Assembly: GCA_014380365.1 (NCBI GenBank)
Contig: JACMJZ010000025.1
Location: forward strand, 248,001 to 312,000
Length of the DNA: 64,000 nucleotides
Origin: Pyrinomonadaceae bacterium
GTDB lineage: Bacteria; Acidobacteriota; Blastocatellia; Pyrinomonadales; Pyrinomonadaceae
Direction of reading: 5' to 3'
Each line of letters opens with the position of its first letter. Positions within the stretch are counted from its first letter, which is position 1. The notes beneath the pieces are model-generated. The model had not been told where the DNA came from, searched no databases, and saw only the letters and a list, made by a program, of their open reading frames with translations. Both the position numbers and the translations under genes were made by a program. Of the stretch, positions 1 through 9,194 are shown piece by piece.

Positions 1-1
1 G

Positions 2-745
2 GATGCAAAATCTGCTGGAAACGTCTCGCCCGCCCCCGTCGTCCACCTGGCGACGACCCAGGCGCCTCTCTTGGTTGATTACCGGCATGGCCACGGCAGC
101 ATTGTCTTGTTGAGCGATTCTTACATGGTCTCGAACAATGGGATTTCCCTCAAAGACAATCTGCGGCTCGCGATTAATCTTCTTGGTGGAAATCCCGGCT
201 CGAGTTCTGAGGGAATGATTGCCTTCGATGAATTTCATCAGGGACGGATGACGACCAGCAATGCGTTTGTCGGCTACTTCGCCGGAACTCCGGTGCTGGC
301 CATCGCCGGCCAAATAGTCCTGTTGGTGATGCTTATTCTGTGGACGAGAGGACGGCGGTTTGCGCGTCCAGTGCCCCTGGTGCAGGTTGATCGCAGATCG
401 AGTCTTGAATTCGTGGCTACGATGGCCGAACTCCAACAACGCGCCCACGCGTATGATCTGGCAATTGAGAATATCTACTCACGAACGAGGAGAGTGCTCG
501 CGCGATATGCGGGGGTAGACTACAACAGCCCGCGGGCGGAGATCGCCGCGCGAGTCGCATCGCGCTCAACCCTAACTGCACATCAAATCGAAACGCTGAT
601 GCGACAATCAGAGGAAGCCATCAATGGCGGTGGGATAAGCGAACGACAGTCGATTCATCTGGTGAAGCGTCTGCGCGAAGTTGAGAACGCACTGGGACTG
701 CGCATGCGTTCACGCGAAGCGAAACAGACAGCACAGAACATTTGA
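2..745 (+). CDS. DUF4350-type membrane protein, C-terminal part (truncated at the window edge)
   Basis: The frame is open from base 2, so the true start lies outside the window; the TTG at 71 is only an internal codon. The visible part has a loop with a GMIAFDEFHQG motif, one membrane helix at about 286-345 (VLAIAGQIVLLVMLILW), then a charged helical cytoplasmic tail of about 130 residues. This arrangement, directly before MoxR and DUF58 genes on the same strand, fits the DUF4350 proteins that usually sit in such clusters. The biochemical role of the family is not established. The family call rests on the motif and context, not on a search. Confidence 0.75.
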   Translation, partial: DAKSAGNVSPAPVVHLATTQAPLLVDYRHGHGSIVLLSDSYMVSNNGISLKDNLRLAINLLGGNPGSSSEGMIAFDEFHQGRMTTSNAFVGYFAGTPVLAIAGQIVLLVMLILWTRGRRFARPVPLVQVDRRSSLEFVATMAELQQRAHAYDLAIENIYSRTRRVLARYAGVDYNSPRAEIAARVASRSTLTAHQIETLMRQSEEAINGGGISERQSIHLVKRLREVENALGLRMRSREAKQTAQNI

Positions 746-770
746 CGGAAGGTGATCACCGCCATGATTT

Positions 771-864
771 ACCGCAAAGAGCGCAAAGGCATTCGCAAAG
801 TGGCGCAAAGAAGCACCAAAACCGCTTTGCGATCCTTTGCGCGAAACTTTGCGTTCTTTGCGGT
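771..864. repeat. Inverted repeat of GCAAAG units
   Basis: Left arm 771-810 begins ACCGCAAAGAGCGCAAAG and right arm 825-864 ends CTTTGCGTTCTTTGCGGT. The arms are imperfect reverse complements around a 14-base loop, and each arm is itself a degenerate tandem of GCAAAG-like units. It fills the spacer between the DUF4350 and MoxR genes. Confidence 0.85.
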
Positions 865-929
865 TAGCTCCTGAATCGGTAAAACTCTGGACTGTTATTT
901 TCAGAATCTGAATCAATATCCAAAACCAT

Positions 930-1883
930 ATGATTGAATATGTCGCCTCAACCGTCGATCACATTCGGCGCGAACTCAGCAAAATAATCGTTGGCCAGGA
1001 TGAGCCCATCGAGCAGATCCTCGTGGCCCTGCTGGCGGAAGGCCACGCACTGATTGAAGGCGTTCCCGGTACCGCGAAGACGCTGACCGTGAAAACGCTG
1101 GCACGCATCATCAACGCGAATTTCGGCCGCATCCAATTCACGCCTGACCTGATGCCTTCGGACATCACGGGCACTAACGTCTTCAATGTCGCAACTTCCG
1201 AGTTCAATCTACGCCAGGGCCCGGTCTTCACCGACATACTCCTGGCTGACGAAATCAATCGCACGCCGCCGAAGACGCAGGCTGCATTGTTGGAAGCGAT
1301 GGAGGAGCGGCAGGTGACGATTGATGGCGACGCCCATCAGCTTTCGCCGATTTTCACCGTGCTCGCAACCGAGAATCCGATCGAGTATGAGGGTACGTAT
1401 CCCCTCCCGGAGGCCCAACTCGATCGTTTCATGTTGAAGATCCTGCTTGATTACCCGGGCGAGGAACACGAGCGCCAGGTGGTGGCAAACTGGGATGCAG
1501 GTTTCAATTCGCGCCGCCTGGGAGAAGTGGATATCCAGCCGCTCGCGGATGCGGATGCCATTGCTCGTTGCCGTCGTGAGGTGAGCACCTCGCGCATGGA
1601 GCTCGGCGTCCAACATTACGCCGTCGACCTGGTGCGTCGCACTCGCTCACATCCGTTTATTCACTACGGCGCCAGCCCGCGCGCTTCAGTTGCGCTGCTA
1701 TTGTGCTCCAAAGCCCTGGCCGCGATTCGTGGGCGCGAGTTTACGACGCCGGACGACGTGCGCGACGTGGCCCGTCCCGTCCTGCGTCACCGATTGAGCC
1801 TGCGCGCTGAAGCCGAACTCGACGGCGCCACGCCCGATGCAGTGATTACCGATATTCTGAGGAGCGCGGAAGTACCACGGTAG
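930..1883 (+). CDS. MoxR-family AAA+ ATPase
   Basis: A 317-residue AAA+ ATPase of the MoxR branch. Walker A is GVPGTAKT at 44-51, Walker B is LLADEIN at about 104-110, and the sensor-like ATENP is at 146-150, followed by the C-terminal lid. MoxR proteins act as chaperone-like ATPases that help mature or activate partner proteins. The DUF58 gene 140 bases downstream is the usual partner, and a DUF4350 gene lies upstream. Length is normal for the family, and the ATG at 930 leaves no missing N-terminal sequence. Confidence 0.95.
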   Translation: MIEYVASTVDHIRRELSKIIVGQDEPIEQILVALLAEGHALIEGVPGTAKTLTVKTLARIINANFGRIQFTPDLMPSDITGTNVFNVATSEFNLRQGPVFTDILLADEINRTPPKTQAALLEAMEERQVTIDGDAHQLSPIFTVLATENPIEYEGTYPLPEAQLDRFMLKILLDYPGEEHERQVVANWDAGFNSRRLGEVDIQPLADADAIARCRREVSTSRMELGVQHYAVDLVRRTRSHPFIHYGASPRASVALLLCSKALAAIRGREFTTPDDVRDVARPVLRHRLSLRAEAELDGATPDAVITDILRSAEVPR

Positions 1884-1891
1884 AACGTCGG

Positions 1892-2020
1892 AAGTCAGAA
1901 GTCAGAATACAGAACACAGAAGTAGAAAACCGACGCTTCAGCTGCCACTGAGACCACTCATGATTGCCTACATCCGACACCCTACTTCTGAATTCTGTCT
2001 TCTAAATTCTGTCTTCTGAC
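1892..2020. repeat. AGAAGTCAGA-type inverted repeat
   Basis: Left arm 1892-1925 (tandem AAGTCAGA/ACAGAA units) and right arm 1982-2020 (TTCTGTCTTCT units) are imperfect reverse complements. The same family recurs at 24873-25006, 38176-38205 and 61818-61920, and as the outer arms of the composites at 31494 and 34173. Here it fills the spacer between the MoxR and DUF58 genes. Confidence 0.85.
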
Positions 2021-2023
2021 TTT

Positions 2024-3343
2024 ATGCGATTTGTCTTCAGCAAACTCTTCTACCTCCTCGTCGCCGGCGGCTTCATTATCCTTTCGCTTTCATGGGGTCG
2101 CCCGTGGCTGCGTTGGGTCGCGCTTGCTTACGACGTCGCCCTAATCACTCTTGCGATCATCGATGCGCGCCGCAGCAAGCTTCCACTAGCCATCAACATT
2201 ACGCGCGAGTTTGGTGGCCGCTTTGCGGTAGGCGCAAAGACGGAAGTGCGTATTAGCGTGCAGAACGCGCAGGCCCACGCGCTTTCCCTCGTCATCAAAG
2301 ACGAATACCCGGCTCGGATGAAGCTATCGGATTTGCGTGAGGGGGCGATGCGCGTTGATGCGCAAACCTCGGCCGCATTAGTTTACGGACTGACGCCGCC
2401 CAAGCGCGGGCGATTCGAGTTTGGACAAATCGTCGTGCGCTTTCTCTCGCAGTGGAACCTTGCATGGGTTGAAACGCGGATTGGCGAGCCCGTAAATGTA
2501 AAAGTCTATCCAAACATGCGACGCGCGCGCGAGGCGGAGTTGAAAGCCCTGGGCGCGCGCTCCCTGGTGGCTTCACATCGGAAGACTTCCTGGCGCGGCG
2601 AGGGTCGTGAGTTTGAATCGCTTCGTGATTACGTGCGTGGCGATGAGTTGCGCCACATCTCCTGGACCGCCACGGCCCGGCGAGGGAAGTTGACCACGCG
2701 TCAATATCAGATCGAGCGGGACCAGACAATTCTGATTGCCATTGACGCCGGGCGTCTGATGACCGCGCGTATCGAACAAGAAACAAAACTGGATTCCGCG
2801 GTCCATGCAGCGCTTGCGCTGATGTCGGCGGCAGCGCGCGCAGGCGATAACGCCGGCTTGCTGGTTTTTGGCCGCAAGATCAAAAGTTACTTGCCTCCCA
2901 GCCGCGGCCGTGATCACATGGATGCGGCGCTCGAAGCTCTCTACGCGGTCGAGCCCGATATGATCGAACCTTCTTACTCGCACGCGTTGGAGTTTATCGC
3001 CGCCCACAGCAAGCGTCGGTCGCTGGTCGTGCTGCTGACGGATTTGGTTGACGAAGAAGGTTCGAAGGAATTGCTGGCCTCACTGCGGCTGCTCAGGCCT
3101 CGTCATCTTCCCCTCGTGGTGACCATTGCGGATCGCGACCTCAAGGCGGTGGTGAGTAACGTTCCGGAGAACGCGCGCGATCTGTTTACGCAATCAGTGG
3201 CCGAGGAGATCATGTACCTGCGAGAAGCTGCGTTGCGCCGCGTCGAATCACAAGGCGGTTTGGCGCTAGACGTAACAGCCGCAGCACTCGCGCCCTCGTT
3301 GTTGGAAAAATACCTGCAAGTGAAAGAAAGAGGACTGTTGTAA
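2024..3343 (+). CDS. DUF58 domain protein
   Basis: 439 residues. Two hydrophobic segments lie within the first 45 residues, followed by a beta-rich region. The diagnostic DUF58 block is at 192-232, including GREFESLRDYVRGDELRHI and W214 in HISWTATAR. A vWA-like C-terminal domain follows (LIAIDAGRLM at about 237-246). DUF58 proteins are almost always encoded after a MoxR ATPase, as here, and are thought to be its client or partner in envelope functions. Their activity is unknown. Confidence 0.93.
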   Translation: MRFVFSKLFYLLVAGGFIILSLSWGRPWLRWVALAYDVALITLAIIDARRSKLPLAINITREFGGRFAVGAKTEVRISVQNAQAHALSLVIKDEYPARMKLSDLREGAMRVDAQTSAALVYGLTPPKRGRFEFGQIVVRFLSQWNLAWVETRIGEPVNVKVYPNMRRAREAELKALGARSLVASHRKTSWRGEGREFESLRDYVRGDELRHISWTATARRGKLTTRQYQIERDQTILIAIDAGRLMTARIEQETKLDSAVHAALALMSAAARAGDNAGLLVFGRKIKSYLPPSRGRDHMDAALEALYAVEPDMIEPSYSHALEFIAAHSKRRSLVVLLTDLVDEEGSKELLASLRLLRPRHLPLVVTIADRDLKAVVSNVPENARDLFTQSVAEEIMYLREAALRRVESQGGLALDVTAAALAPSLLEKYLQVKERGLL

Positions 3344-3519
3344 GTCAGTCCTTGGTCCGTCCTCCCAATACGCAAGAGTCCTTGCATAAAAGTTAATTTG
3401 GACACTCACGAGCAGCGATTGAAGTATTGACGGAAGTCAGTGATCATGTCGCCGCTTTTCCCAACTCTTATTTTGTTAATTGCGCGCACCCTGCGCGCCT
3501 CACTGAAATGAAGGATCAA

Positions 3520-3876
3520 ATGAAAAAACTACTTTCGGCAACTCTTTCGCTGCTTTTCGTCTTTGCGGCACTCGTCGTAGCTCAAAACACGAATAGCTCA
3601 ACCACCACCAGCTCCAATTCGAACACCGCCGTCAAACCAAAGAAACCCAGAAAGCCGATCTTCAGGGCCAACAAGGATCAGATCAAACAGGCCCAAAAGA
3701 TTCTCAAGGACCGCGCTTTTTATTCCGGTGAGGAAACAGGAAAACTCGACGCCGACACACGTGCGGGACTGAAGAAGTATCAGGCGGCCGAGACCATCAA
3801 GGTTACCGGCACGCTGAATAGAGTAACTCTGGAGAAGATGGGTATCGTGCTCACCGACAAACAGAAGGCAATGTAG
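3520..3876 (+). CDS. Secreted small peptidoglycan-binding domain protein
   Basis: 118 residues from the ATG at 3520, which has AAGGA about five bases upstream; the open frame extends back to 3427, but that part does not look coding. The signal peptide is MKKLLSATLSLLFVFAALVVAQ, followed by a Ser/Thr/Asn-rich linker and a lysine-rich patch. The C-terminal half (DQIKQAQKILKDRAFYSGEE, then DADTRAGLKKYQ) matches the PG_binding_1 helical repeat. It is probably exported and may bind cell-wall glycan. No enzymatic domain is present. Confidence 0.8.
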   Translation: MKKLLSATLSLLFVFAALVVAQNTNSSTTTSSNSNTAVKPKKPRKPIFRANKDQIKQAQKILKDRAFYSGEETGKLDADTRAGLKKYQAAETIKVTGTLNRVTLEKMGIVLTDKQKAM

Positions 3877-3899
3877 CCGGGCTGATTTGTGCGGGGGAG

Positions 3900-3965
3900 G
3901 CTTGTTTAGAGAACAAGCCCAAAGAGCGCGAGCGCGTTTCCCGACAAACGTGCTCGCGCTTTTCC
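3900..3965 (+). terminator. Double hairpin, probable Rho-independent terminator
   Basis: GCTTGTT/AACAAGC forms a first small hairpin at 3900-3918. The second, AGCGCGAGC (3925-3933) with GCTCGCGCT (3952-3960), is followed directly by TTTTCC. It lies 25-90 bases after the peptidoglycan-binding gene. Confidence 0.65.
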
Positions 3966-3996
3966 TGAACGATACTCGCCTAGCATTCTGTAAGTA

Positions 3997-4138
3997 GTAG
4001 CCGCGAAGTGGTGTGGCCTACATCCCAGGGTTGCCGCGCTTCGCGGCTACCCTGGGTACTTGGTGTGCCTGGGACAAACACTTCGACAGTCCGCGTAGCG
4101 GACTGGCTGCTTTTTGGGGACGGCTGCTTAGTGTCCCC
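3997..4138. repeat. Hairpin cluster between convergent genes
   Basis: The spacer 3877-4180 separates converging genes. After the terminator it holds GTAGCCGCGAAG (3997-4008), perfectly matched by CTTCGCGGCTAC (4039-4050). A second hairpin, AGTCCGC/GCGGACT, is at 4088-4104, and a third, GGGGAC/GTCCCC, at about 4116-4138. I see no gene here. Confidence 0.75.
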
Positions 4139-4180
4139 AGCCGTTACTGCACGTGGTAGTGACAATGCTTCTTTTTAAGT

Positions 4181-7129
4181 CTAGCTCAGAAGCCTTTCGA
4201 CGATCGCGTAGCTGGCTTCGAGGGCCTCGCCCAGTTTGTCTGCCTGGGTGCCGCCGCCTTCCGCCATGTCGGCTTTACCGCCGCCCTTGCCCCCGACCAT
4301 CGGCGCCAGCTCTTTGATTACTTTGCCGGCTGGAACCCGTCCGGTTAAATCATCCGACGTGCGCACAATCAACGAAACCTTGCCGTCACTGCTACGGCCC
4401 AGCACCACCACGCCTGACTTAATGCGCGCGAGCAACGTGTCAGAAAGCTGACGCATGCCCACGGAGTCGAGTCCGCTGGCTTCGCGCGCTACCACGCGCA
4501 CGCCTGCCACCTCGCGCGATTCATCACCGTTTGCAGCCGAAGAGATTGCCCCACTCGCGATTTTCATACGCAAATCGTCGGCTTCACGTCGTGCTTTCTT
4601 CAACTCATCCTGCAGCCTCTCAACTTGCGCTGGGAGTTCGGTGCGTGAAGTGCGCAGGCCTGCAGTTACCTGGTCGAGAATTGTTTCCGCGTCGCGAAAA
4701 CGCTCGAAGGCGTCAGTGCCGGTGACGGCTCTGATGCGCCGCACGCCGGAAGCAATCGATTCGTCGCTGGTGATTTTGAATAAGCCGATGTCGCCGGTCG
4801 CACGGACGTGCGTGCCGCCGCAAAGCTCTCTTGAGAAAATGTCTTCTGCGCCGCCCGCGCCTTTGATGGAAAGCACGCGGACCTTCTCGCCATACTTCTC
4901 GCCAAACAGCGCCATCGCGCCCGAACGCATCGCCTCTTCGGTCGCCATCTCATTGGTCTCGACCGGCTCATTGCGCAGGATGTGATAGTTGACGAGGCTC
5001 TCTATTTCTTTGATCTCGGCGGTGGTCAAAGGTTGATAGTGCGTGAAGTCGAAACGCAGATAGGTTGGCGCGACGACGGAGCCGGCTTGCTTAACGTGCG
5101 TGCCGAGCACTTCGCGCAACGCCGCATGCATCAGGTGCGTTGCCGTGTGATTCCGCCGCGTCGCATCACGCTTCTCAACGTCAACTTCAGCCGTGACCGC
5201 ATCACCTACCTTCAAGCTGCCCTTTTCGACTTTGATTTTGTGAACAATCAACCCCTGTGCTGGCGAATAGGTGTCAACAACCGACGCAATGAAGTCAGTA
5301 CCACCTGCGGTAGCGGGTGGGTTGTTTAGTCTCCCTACATCGCCAACCTGCCCACCGCTTTCGGCGTAGAAGGGAGTTTGGTCCAAGACTACTTCGCCTT
5401 CATCACCTTCCCTCAACTCCTGAACTTCATTGTCGCCCTTAATCAGAGCAGCAACTCGCGCATCATCCACCAGCGTTGTTTCGTAGCCTCGAAATTCGGA
5501 ATCAGTAGGTTTCTGCGCGACAGCAATATCCCTGCCACCAGCCAAGGCGCTTTGCCTGATTGCGATGCTGGCGATTTCGGTTTCAGGAGTATCTAGGATC
5601 GGATCATCGTTGCTCGTAATCATATACGTACGGGCAGTGCGAGCAGCAATACTTGAGTAGACAGTACCTGTTTTGGCCCTAACTTCGCCTTTTTCCGTCG
5701 CGCCCTTCTGCTGAAGCCGCTGCAAAGCCGCATCAAAGTTTTTGTTGAATTTCCCTTCGTCTATTGTAATGTTAGATTGATCTAGACTTGTGAAGTAATC
5801 AGGCATTGGTGGTCGATCACTTATGAAGCTTCGGCTTGTATGAATGTACCAACTTTCGATGCCTACTCGAATAAGATCACGAGGCAAGCCGAACGTGTCA
5901 TAAAGACGAACCAGCTCACTCATTTCTGGAACGATTGAACCACTTGCGACGCACAACTCATCTAATCGCTGAAGCCCAACACTTAACGCAGAAGCGAACC
6001 TGGTCTCCTCTAGGGTGACTATTCTCTCAATGAAGCCCCGCTGACTCTCGATCTCTGGGTATGCTTCTTTCATGTTGTCGACGACGAAATCAGTGATCTT
6101 GTAGAAAAAGGGCGCATTGAGAAAAAGATGTTGTCTCCCCTGATAGATTGCGCGGCGCATGATTTTCCGGATCACATAATTGCGTCCTTCATTGCCGGGC
6201 AGGATTCCATCTGCTATCGAAAATGCAGTTGATCGTGCGTGGTCCGCGATAACGCGCATTGCAAAACCCTGTGGAGTATGCGGTTGATACACGTGCTGTA
6301 CTGTCGCGGAAATGAAATCGATGATCGGACGAATCAGATCGGTTTCGTAATTTGAGTCTACGCCTTGCTTTGCCTCGACACCCTGCAGCACAACCGCCAA
6401 GCGTTCCAGGCCCATGCCGGTATCGACGGACGGTGCGGGCAGTGGTTCCAGTTTGAATTTGCCGGGCTCGACTTCGCTGCGATCAAACTGCATGAAGACG
6501 AGGTTCCAAATCTCGGTGATCGTGTCGCCGGGGCCGTTGACGTTGGCGGCGCAATTCTCCGCGTCGGCGGGGTCAGGGCCCATGTAGTAATGAATTTCGC
6601 TGCACGGTCCGCACGGGCCGGTGTCGCCCATCTGCCAGAAATTGTCTTTGCGATCAAAACGCAGGATTCTTTCGCGCGGCGCGCCGACCTGTTCCCAAAA
6701 CATTTCGGCTTCTTCATCGGGACCAACCTGATCGTCACCTTCAAAAACAGAGAACCACATTCGTGCCGGGTCGAGCTTGTATTCGTTCACCAGCAGGTCC
6801 CAGGCGAACTTGATCGCGTCTTCCTTGAAATAATCGCCAAACGAAAAATTGCCGAGCATCTCAAAAAACGTTTGATGCCGCGCTGTCTTGCCGACTTCGT
6901 CGAGGTCGTTGTGCTTGCCGCCCGCGCGCAGGCATTTCTGCGACGAGCACGCGCGCACGTAGTCGCGCTTCTCGAGGCCCAGGAAGACGTCCTTAAACTG
7001 ATTCATCCCGGCGTTGGTGAAGAGCAACGTCGGATCGTTGGCAGGCAACAAAGGCGACGAGCGCACGCGCGTGTGGCCCTGCCGCTCGAAATACTTCAGA
7101 AAAGTCTCGCGAATTTCGTTTCCAGTCAT
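4181..7129 (-). CDS. alaS: Alanyl-tRNA synthetase
   Basis: Charges tRNA-Ala. The class II catalytic core is at the N-terminus (FTNAGMNQFKDVFLG), and the editing-domain zinc motifs are present: HNHTATHLMHAALR near residue 656 and CGGTH near 768. The C-terminal region ends with a coiled coil and a glycine-rich GGKGGGKADMAEGGG block that follows the DHHA1 motif. At 982 residues it is about 100 longer than common AlaRS. Two oddities: the segment around 5560-6350 is clearly AT-richer than the rest, and 5300-5330 contains an in-frame copy of a dispersed repeat read as NPPATAGGT. The ATG at 7129 gives the standard family start, TGNEIRETFLKYF. Confidence 0.97.
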   Translation of the reverse strand: MTGNEIRETFLKYFERQGHTRVRSSPLLPANDPTLLFTNAGMNQFKDVFLGLEKRDYVRACSSQKCLRAGGKHNDLDEVGKTARHQTFFEMLGNFSFGDYFKEDAIKFAWDLLVNEYKLDPARMWFSVFEGDDQVGPDEEAEMFWEQVGAPRERILRFDRKDNFWQMGDTGPCGPCSEIHYYMGPDPADAENCAANVNGPGDTITEIWNLVFMQFDRSEVEPGKFKLEPLPAPSVDTGMGLERLAVVLQGVEAKQGVDSNYETDLIRPIIDFISATVQHVYQPHTPQGFAMRVIADHARSTAFSIADGILPGNEGRNYVIRKIMRRAIYQGRQHLFLNAPFFYKITDFVVDNMKEAYPEIESQRGFIERIVTLEETRFASALSVGLQRLDELCVASGSIVPEMSELVRLYDTFGLPRDLIRVGIESWYIHTSRSFISDRPPMPDYFTSLDQSNITIDEGKFNKNFDAALQRLQQKGATEKGEVRAKTGTVYSSIAARTARTYMITSNDDPILDTPETEIASIAIRQSALAGGRDIAVAQKPTDSEFRGYETTLVDDARVAALIKGDNEVQELREGDEGEVVLDQTPFYAESGGQVGDVGRLNNPPATAGGTDFIASVVDTYSPAQGLIVHKIKVEKGSLKVGDAVTAEVDVEKRDATRRNHTATHLMHAALREVLGTHVKQAGSVVAPTYLRFDFTHYQPLTTAEIKEIESLVNYHILRNEPVETNEMATEEAMRSGAMALFGEKYGEKVRVLSIKGAGGAEDIFSRELCGGTHVRATGDIGLFKITSDESIASGVRRIRAVTGTDAFERFRDAETILDQVTAGLRTSRTELPAQVERLQDELKKARREADDLRMKIASGAISSAANGDESREVAGVRVVAREASGLDSVGMRQLSDTLLARIKSGVVVLGRSSDGKVSLIVRTSDDLTGRVPAGKVIKELAPMVGGKGGGKADMAEGGGTQADKLGEALEASYAIVERLLS

Positions 7130-7458
7130 AACGGTAGAAGCAATCAGCAGTCAGTAAACAGCAATCAGCACGATGGAGGACTTACGACATAACCACGAGG
7201 CTGATTAATTTGAGTTTAGCACGCACGATTAGGCTCAATGAAATCAGCGAGATTCTGATACCTGTTGCATTTGAATTATCCCATCTCATACACAGCGCGG
7301 CTTTAGCTGATAGGTGGCGGCTGCGTTCCGGAAATGGAAACCGTTTAAACGGTTTCCGTTCCTCTTGAGGAGCTTGCTACACCGGGCTGAAGCCGCGGTG
7401 TGAATGAAAAGTGAAGACGTAGCGACTGGTGCCTGATTTCGATCGCTTAGTTACACGG
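7130..7458. repeat. Intergenic region with a perfect palindrome and the ACCGGGCTGAAGCC repeat
   Basis: There is no gene in this 329-base spacer. It contains a perfect 22-base palindrome at 7336-7357 centred on GTTTAAAC. ACACCGGGCTGAAGCCGCGG lies at 7380-7399, and its continuation TGTGAATGAA runs to 7409. The same two modules recur in diverged form at 20225-20360. A short CAATCAGCAGTCAGTAAACA repeat lies just upstream of the alaS start. Confidence 0.75.
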
Positions 7459-8004
7459 CTATTCAGTCTCTTCCAAATCTGCCCGCGAGGCGGCGCGGAC
7501 TTTGTCGCTGACCAGCTCAAAAGGGAAACCTTGCCGGAGCAAGTGATCGAAGAGGCTCTTGGCCTCGGTGCGGGTCTTGGGTGCGCCGCGGAGGCGCGTC
7601 CGCTTCTCGATGGCGCGATCGATTAGTTCTTCTTCCGAAGTTTCCGCGAACACTTCGTCCAGGGCGGCGTCTGCAACAACTCGCTCGACTTTCTTCATCG
7701 TGAGATCGCGTTCGAGACGGCGCCGGCCAATCGGTCGTTGTTTCACCTTCCACTGGGCGTAACCCACGGCGAAGCGGTCGTCATCGAGATAGCCGTATTC
7801 GCGCAGCCGCGCGATCACCGTTTCCACCACTTCCTTGTTGGTCGAGGGGCCCTCCAGCAGTCGCTCGCGCAATTCGGCAATCGAACGCGGCTTGGCCGCG
7901 AGAAGTTTCGCAGCCCGCTGGAACGTTCGCTCACGCATCTTCTCAGGGGTGGCTGGCTGCGCGCTCGAATCGTCTTTTGGCTTTCTTGAATTGACCCGCC
8001 GCAT
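7459..8004 (-). CDS. recX: Regulatory protein RecX
   Basis: 181 residues from the ATG at 8004 (an upstream TTG at 8022 is possible). Three-helix RecX repeats are visible: AAKLLAAKPRSIAELRERL, then YGYLDDDRFAVGYAQWK with the typical YLDDDRFA motif, then RPIGRRRLERDL and a C-terminal LFDHLLRQGFPFELV. RecX binds RecA filaments and limits recombinase activity. recA is not in the window. The first 15-20 residues are low-complexity and variable. Confidence 0.88.
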   Translation of the reverse strand: MRRVNSRKPKDDSSAQPATPEKMRERTFQRAAKLLAAKPRSIAELRERLLEGPSTNKEVVETVIARLREYGYLDDDRFAVGYAQWKVKQRPIGRRRLERDLTMKKVERVVADAALDEVFAETSEEELIDRAIEKRTRLRGAPKTRTEAKSLFDHLLRQGFPFELVSDKVRAASRADLEETE

Positions 8005-8045
8005 GGAGGTATTTAAGCACAAAGCACAATGAGGGCAATACTGAT

Positions 8046-8135
8046 GCAGTTTCAGGCCGGAAGTTCAGATTTCAGCCCTCATGCTGCGCTTCCCGAGCAG
8101 CAAGCTAAAGCTTGTACTCTGAACTTCAGGCTTGA
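8046..8135. repeat. GCTAAAGCTTGTACTCTGAA repeat (family B)
   Basis: The left part (TTCAGGCCGGAAGTTCAGA) and right part (AGCTTGTACTCTGAACTTCA) form an imperfect inverted pair around GCAGCAAGCTAAAGC. Related copies lie at 16340-16440, 29278-29342, 30729-30800 and 38229-38262. It sits between the divergent recX and truB genes. Confidence 0.75.
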
Positions 8136-8219
8136 TGCGGCTGCCGTGATCACGCGCAAGATGCGCGTGCCACATTTGGCGGAATCGCCAATCACTCGGC
8201 GGACAACTACAATGCAGGG

Positions 8220-9194
8220 ATGGACGGTGTTCTAGTTATCGACAAGCCTGCGGGACTGACTTCCCACGACGTGGTCGACCAGGTTCGACGAATTCTGCAT
8301 GTGCGACGTGTGGGACATACAGGCACGCTCGATCCATTTGCTACGGGCGTGCTCGTCGTGATGGTTGGTTGCGCAACTCGTCTGGCCCAATTTCTCAGCG
8401 GCGTAGAGAAAGAGTATGAAGCGGTCATTCGCCTGGGTTACGCCACGGATACGGGAGACATAACTGGACAACCAATTCCGGAGACTCGGAGTGAACCGGG
8501 TCCCGCGCGATTGTTAATCGGGAATGACGCCAAGCAGGAAATTGAAACTGCGCTGGCGCCTCTGCGCGGCGAGATCGATCAGGTTCCACCGATGTATTCG
8601 GCGAAGAAGCAGGCGGGGCGCAAGCTTTACGAGTTGGCGCGGCGCGGCGAAGAAGTCGAAAGAAAACCTGTCAGGGTTTGCATCTATGAACTTGAAGCGA
8701 TAAATCTCGCAAGTAAGCCCACCGCCGAGTTGCTCAAAGATAATCGCGACGGCACGTTTGATTTCCAGGTGCGAGTGGTCTGTTCGGCCGGAACGTATAT
8801 TCGAACGCTGGCGGAAGATTTTGGTAAGCGTTTAGGTGTGGGCGCGCATCTGGCGGAGTTGCGCCGAACGCGCGCGGGCGCTTTTAGAGTTCAGGAAGCG
8901 ACAACTCTGGAACAGTTGAAAGTGCACGTGGCGGAGGAGTCGTTGGGCCGGATCCTACATCTGCCGGATGAAGCGCTGGCGCGTTTACCTTTTGTGGATT
9001 TGAGCGCCGACGATTTGCGCCGCGTACGAAATGGCATGTCAGTTAAGATTTCAAACATGGATTGGAGTGACGGAGAGCAGGTGAGACTGCGCGATGAAGC
9101 GGGGCAACTGGTTGCAGTTGCCACATTCAACGGCGCTGACGGCTCGTTACACCCGGGCGTAGTCATCGCGCAGGACGCGACGCAAAAGTCATGA
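8220..9194 (+). CDS. truB: tRNA pseudouridine(55) synthase
   Basis: 324 residues. Converts U55 of the T-loop of tRNAs to pseudouridine. The TruB core is clear: GVLVIDKPAGLTSHDVV at the N-terminus, and GTLDPFATGVL with catalytic Asp38. The KKQAGRKLYELARRGEEV segment and CSAGTYIRTLAEDFG follow, with a PUA-like C-terminal tail. The stop overlaps the next gene's start (ATGA, 9191-9194), so translation is probably coupled to the hydrolase. Confidence 0.96.
   Translation: MDGVLVIDKPAGLTSHDVVDQVRRILHVRRVGHTGTLDPFATGVLVVMVGCATRLAQFLSGVEKEYEAVIRLGYATDTGDITGQPIPETRSEPGPARLLIGNDAKQEIETALAPLRGEIDQVPPMYSAKKQAGRKLYELARRGEEVERKPVRVCIYELEAINLASKPTAELLKDNRDGTFDFQVRVVCSAGTYIRTLAEDFGKRLGVGAHLAELRRTRAGAFRVQEATTLEQLKVHVAEESLGRILHLPDEALARLPFVDLSADDLRRVRNGMSVKISNMDWSDGEQVRLRDEAGQLVAVATFNGADGSLHPGVVIAQDATQKS

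Noticed and set aside
6365-7192. 275-codon open frame antisense to alaS
   Set aside because: It mirrors the GC-rich third-position pattern of alaS and has no recognisable domain; a shadow frame.
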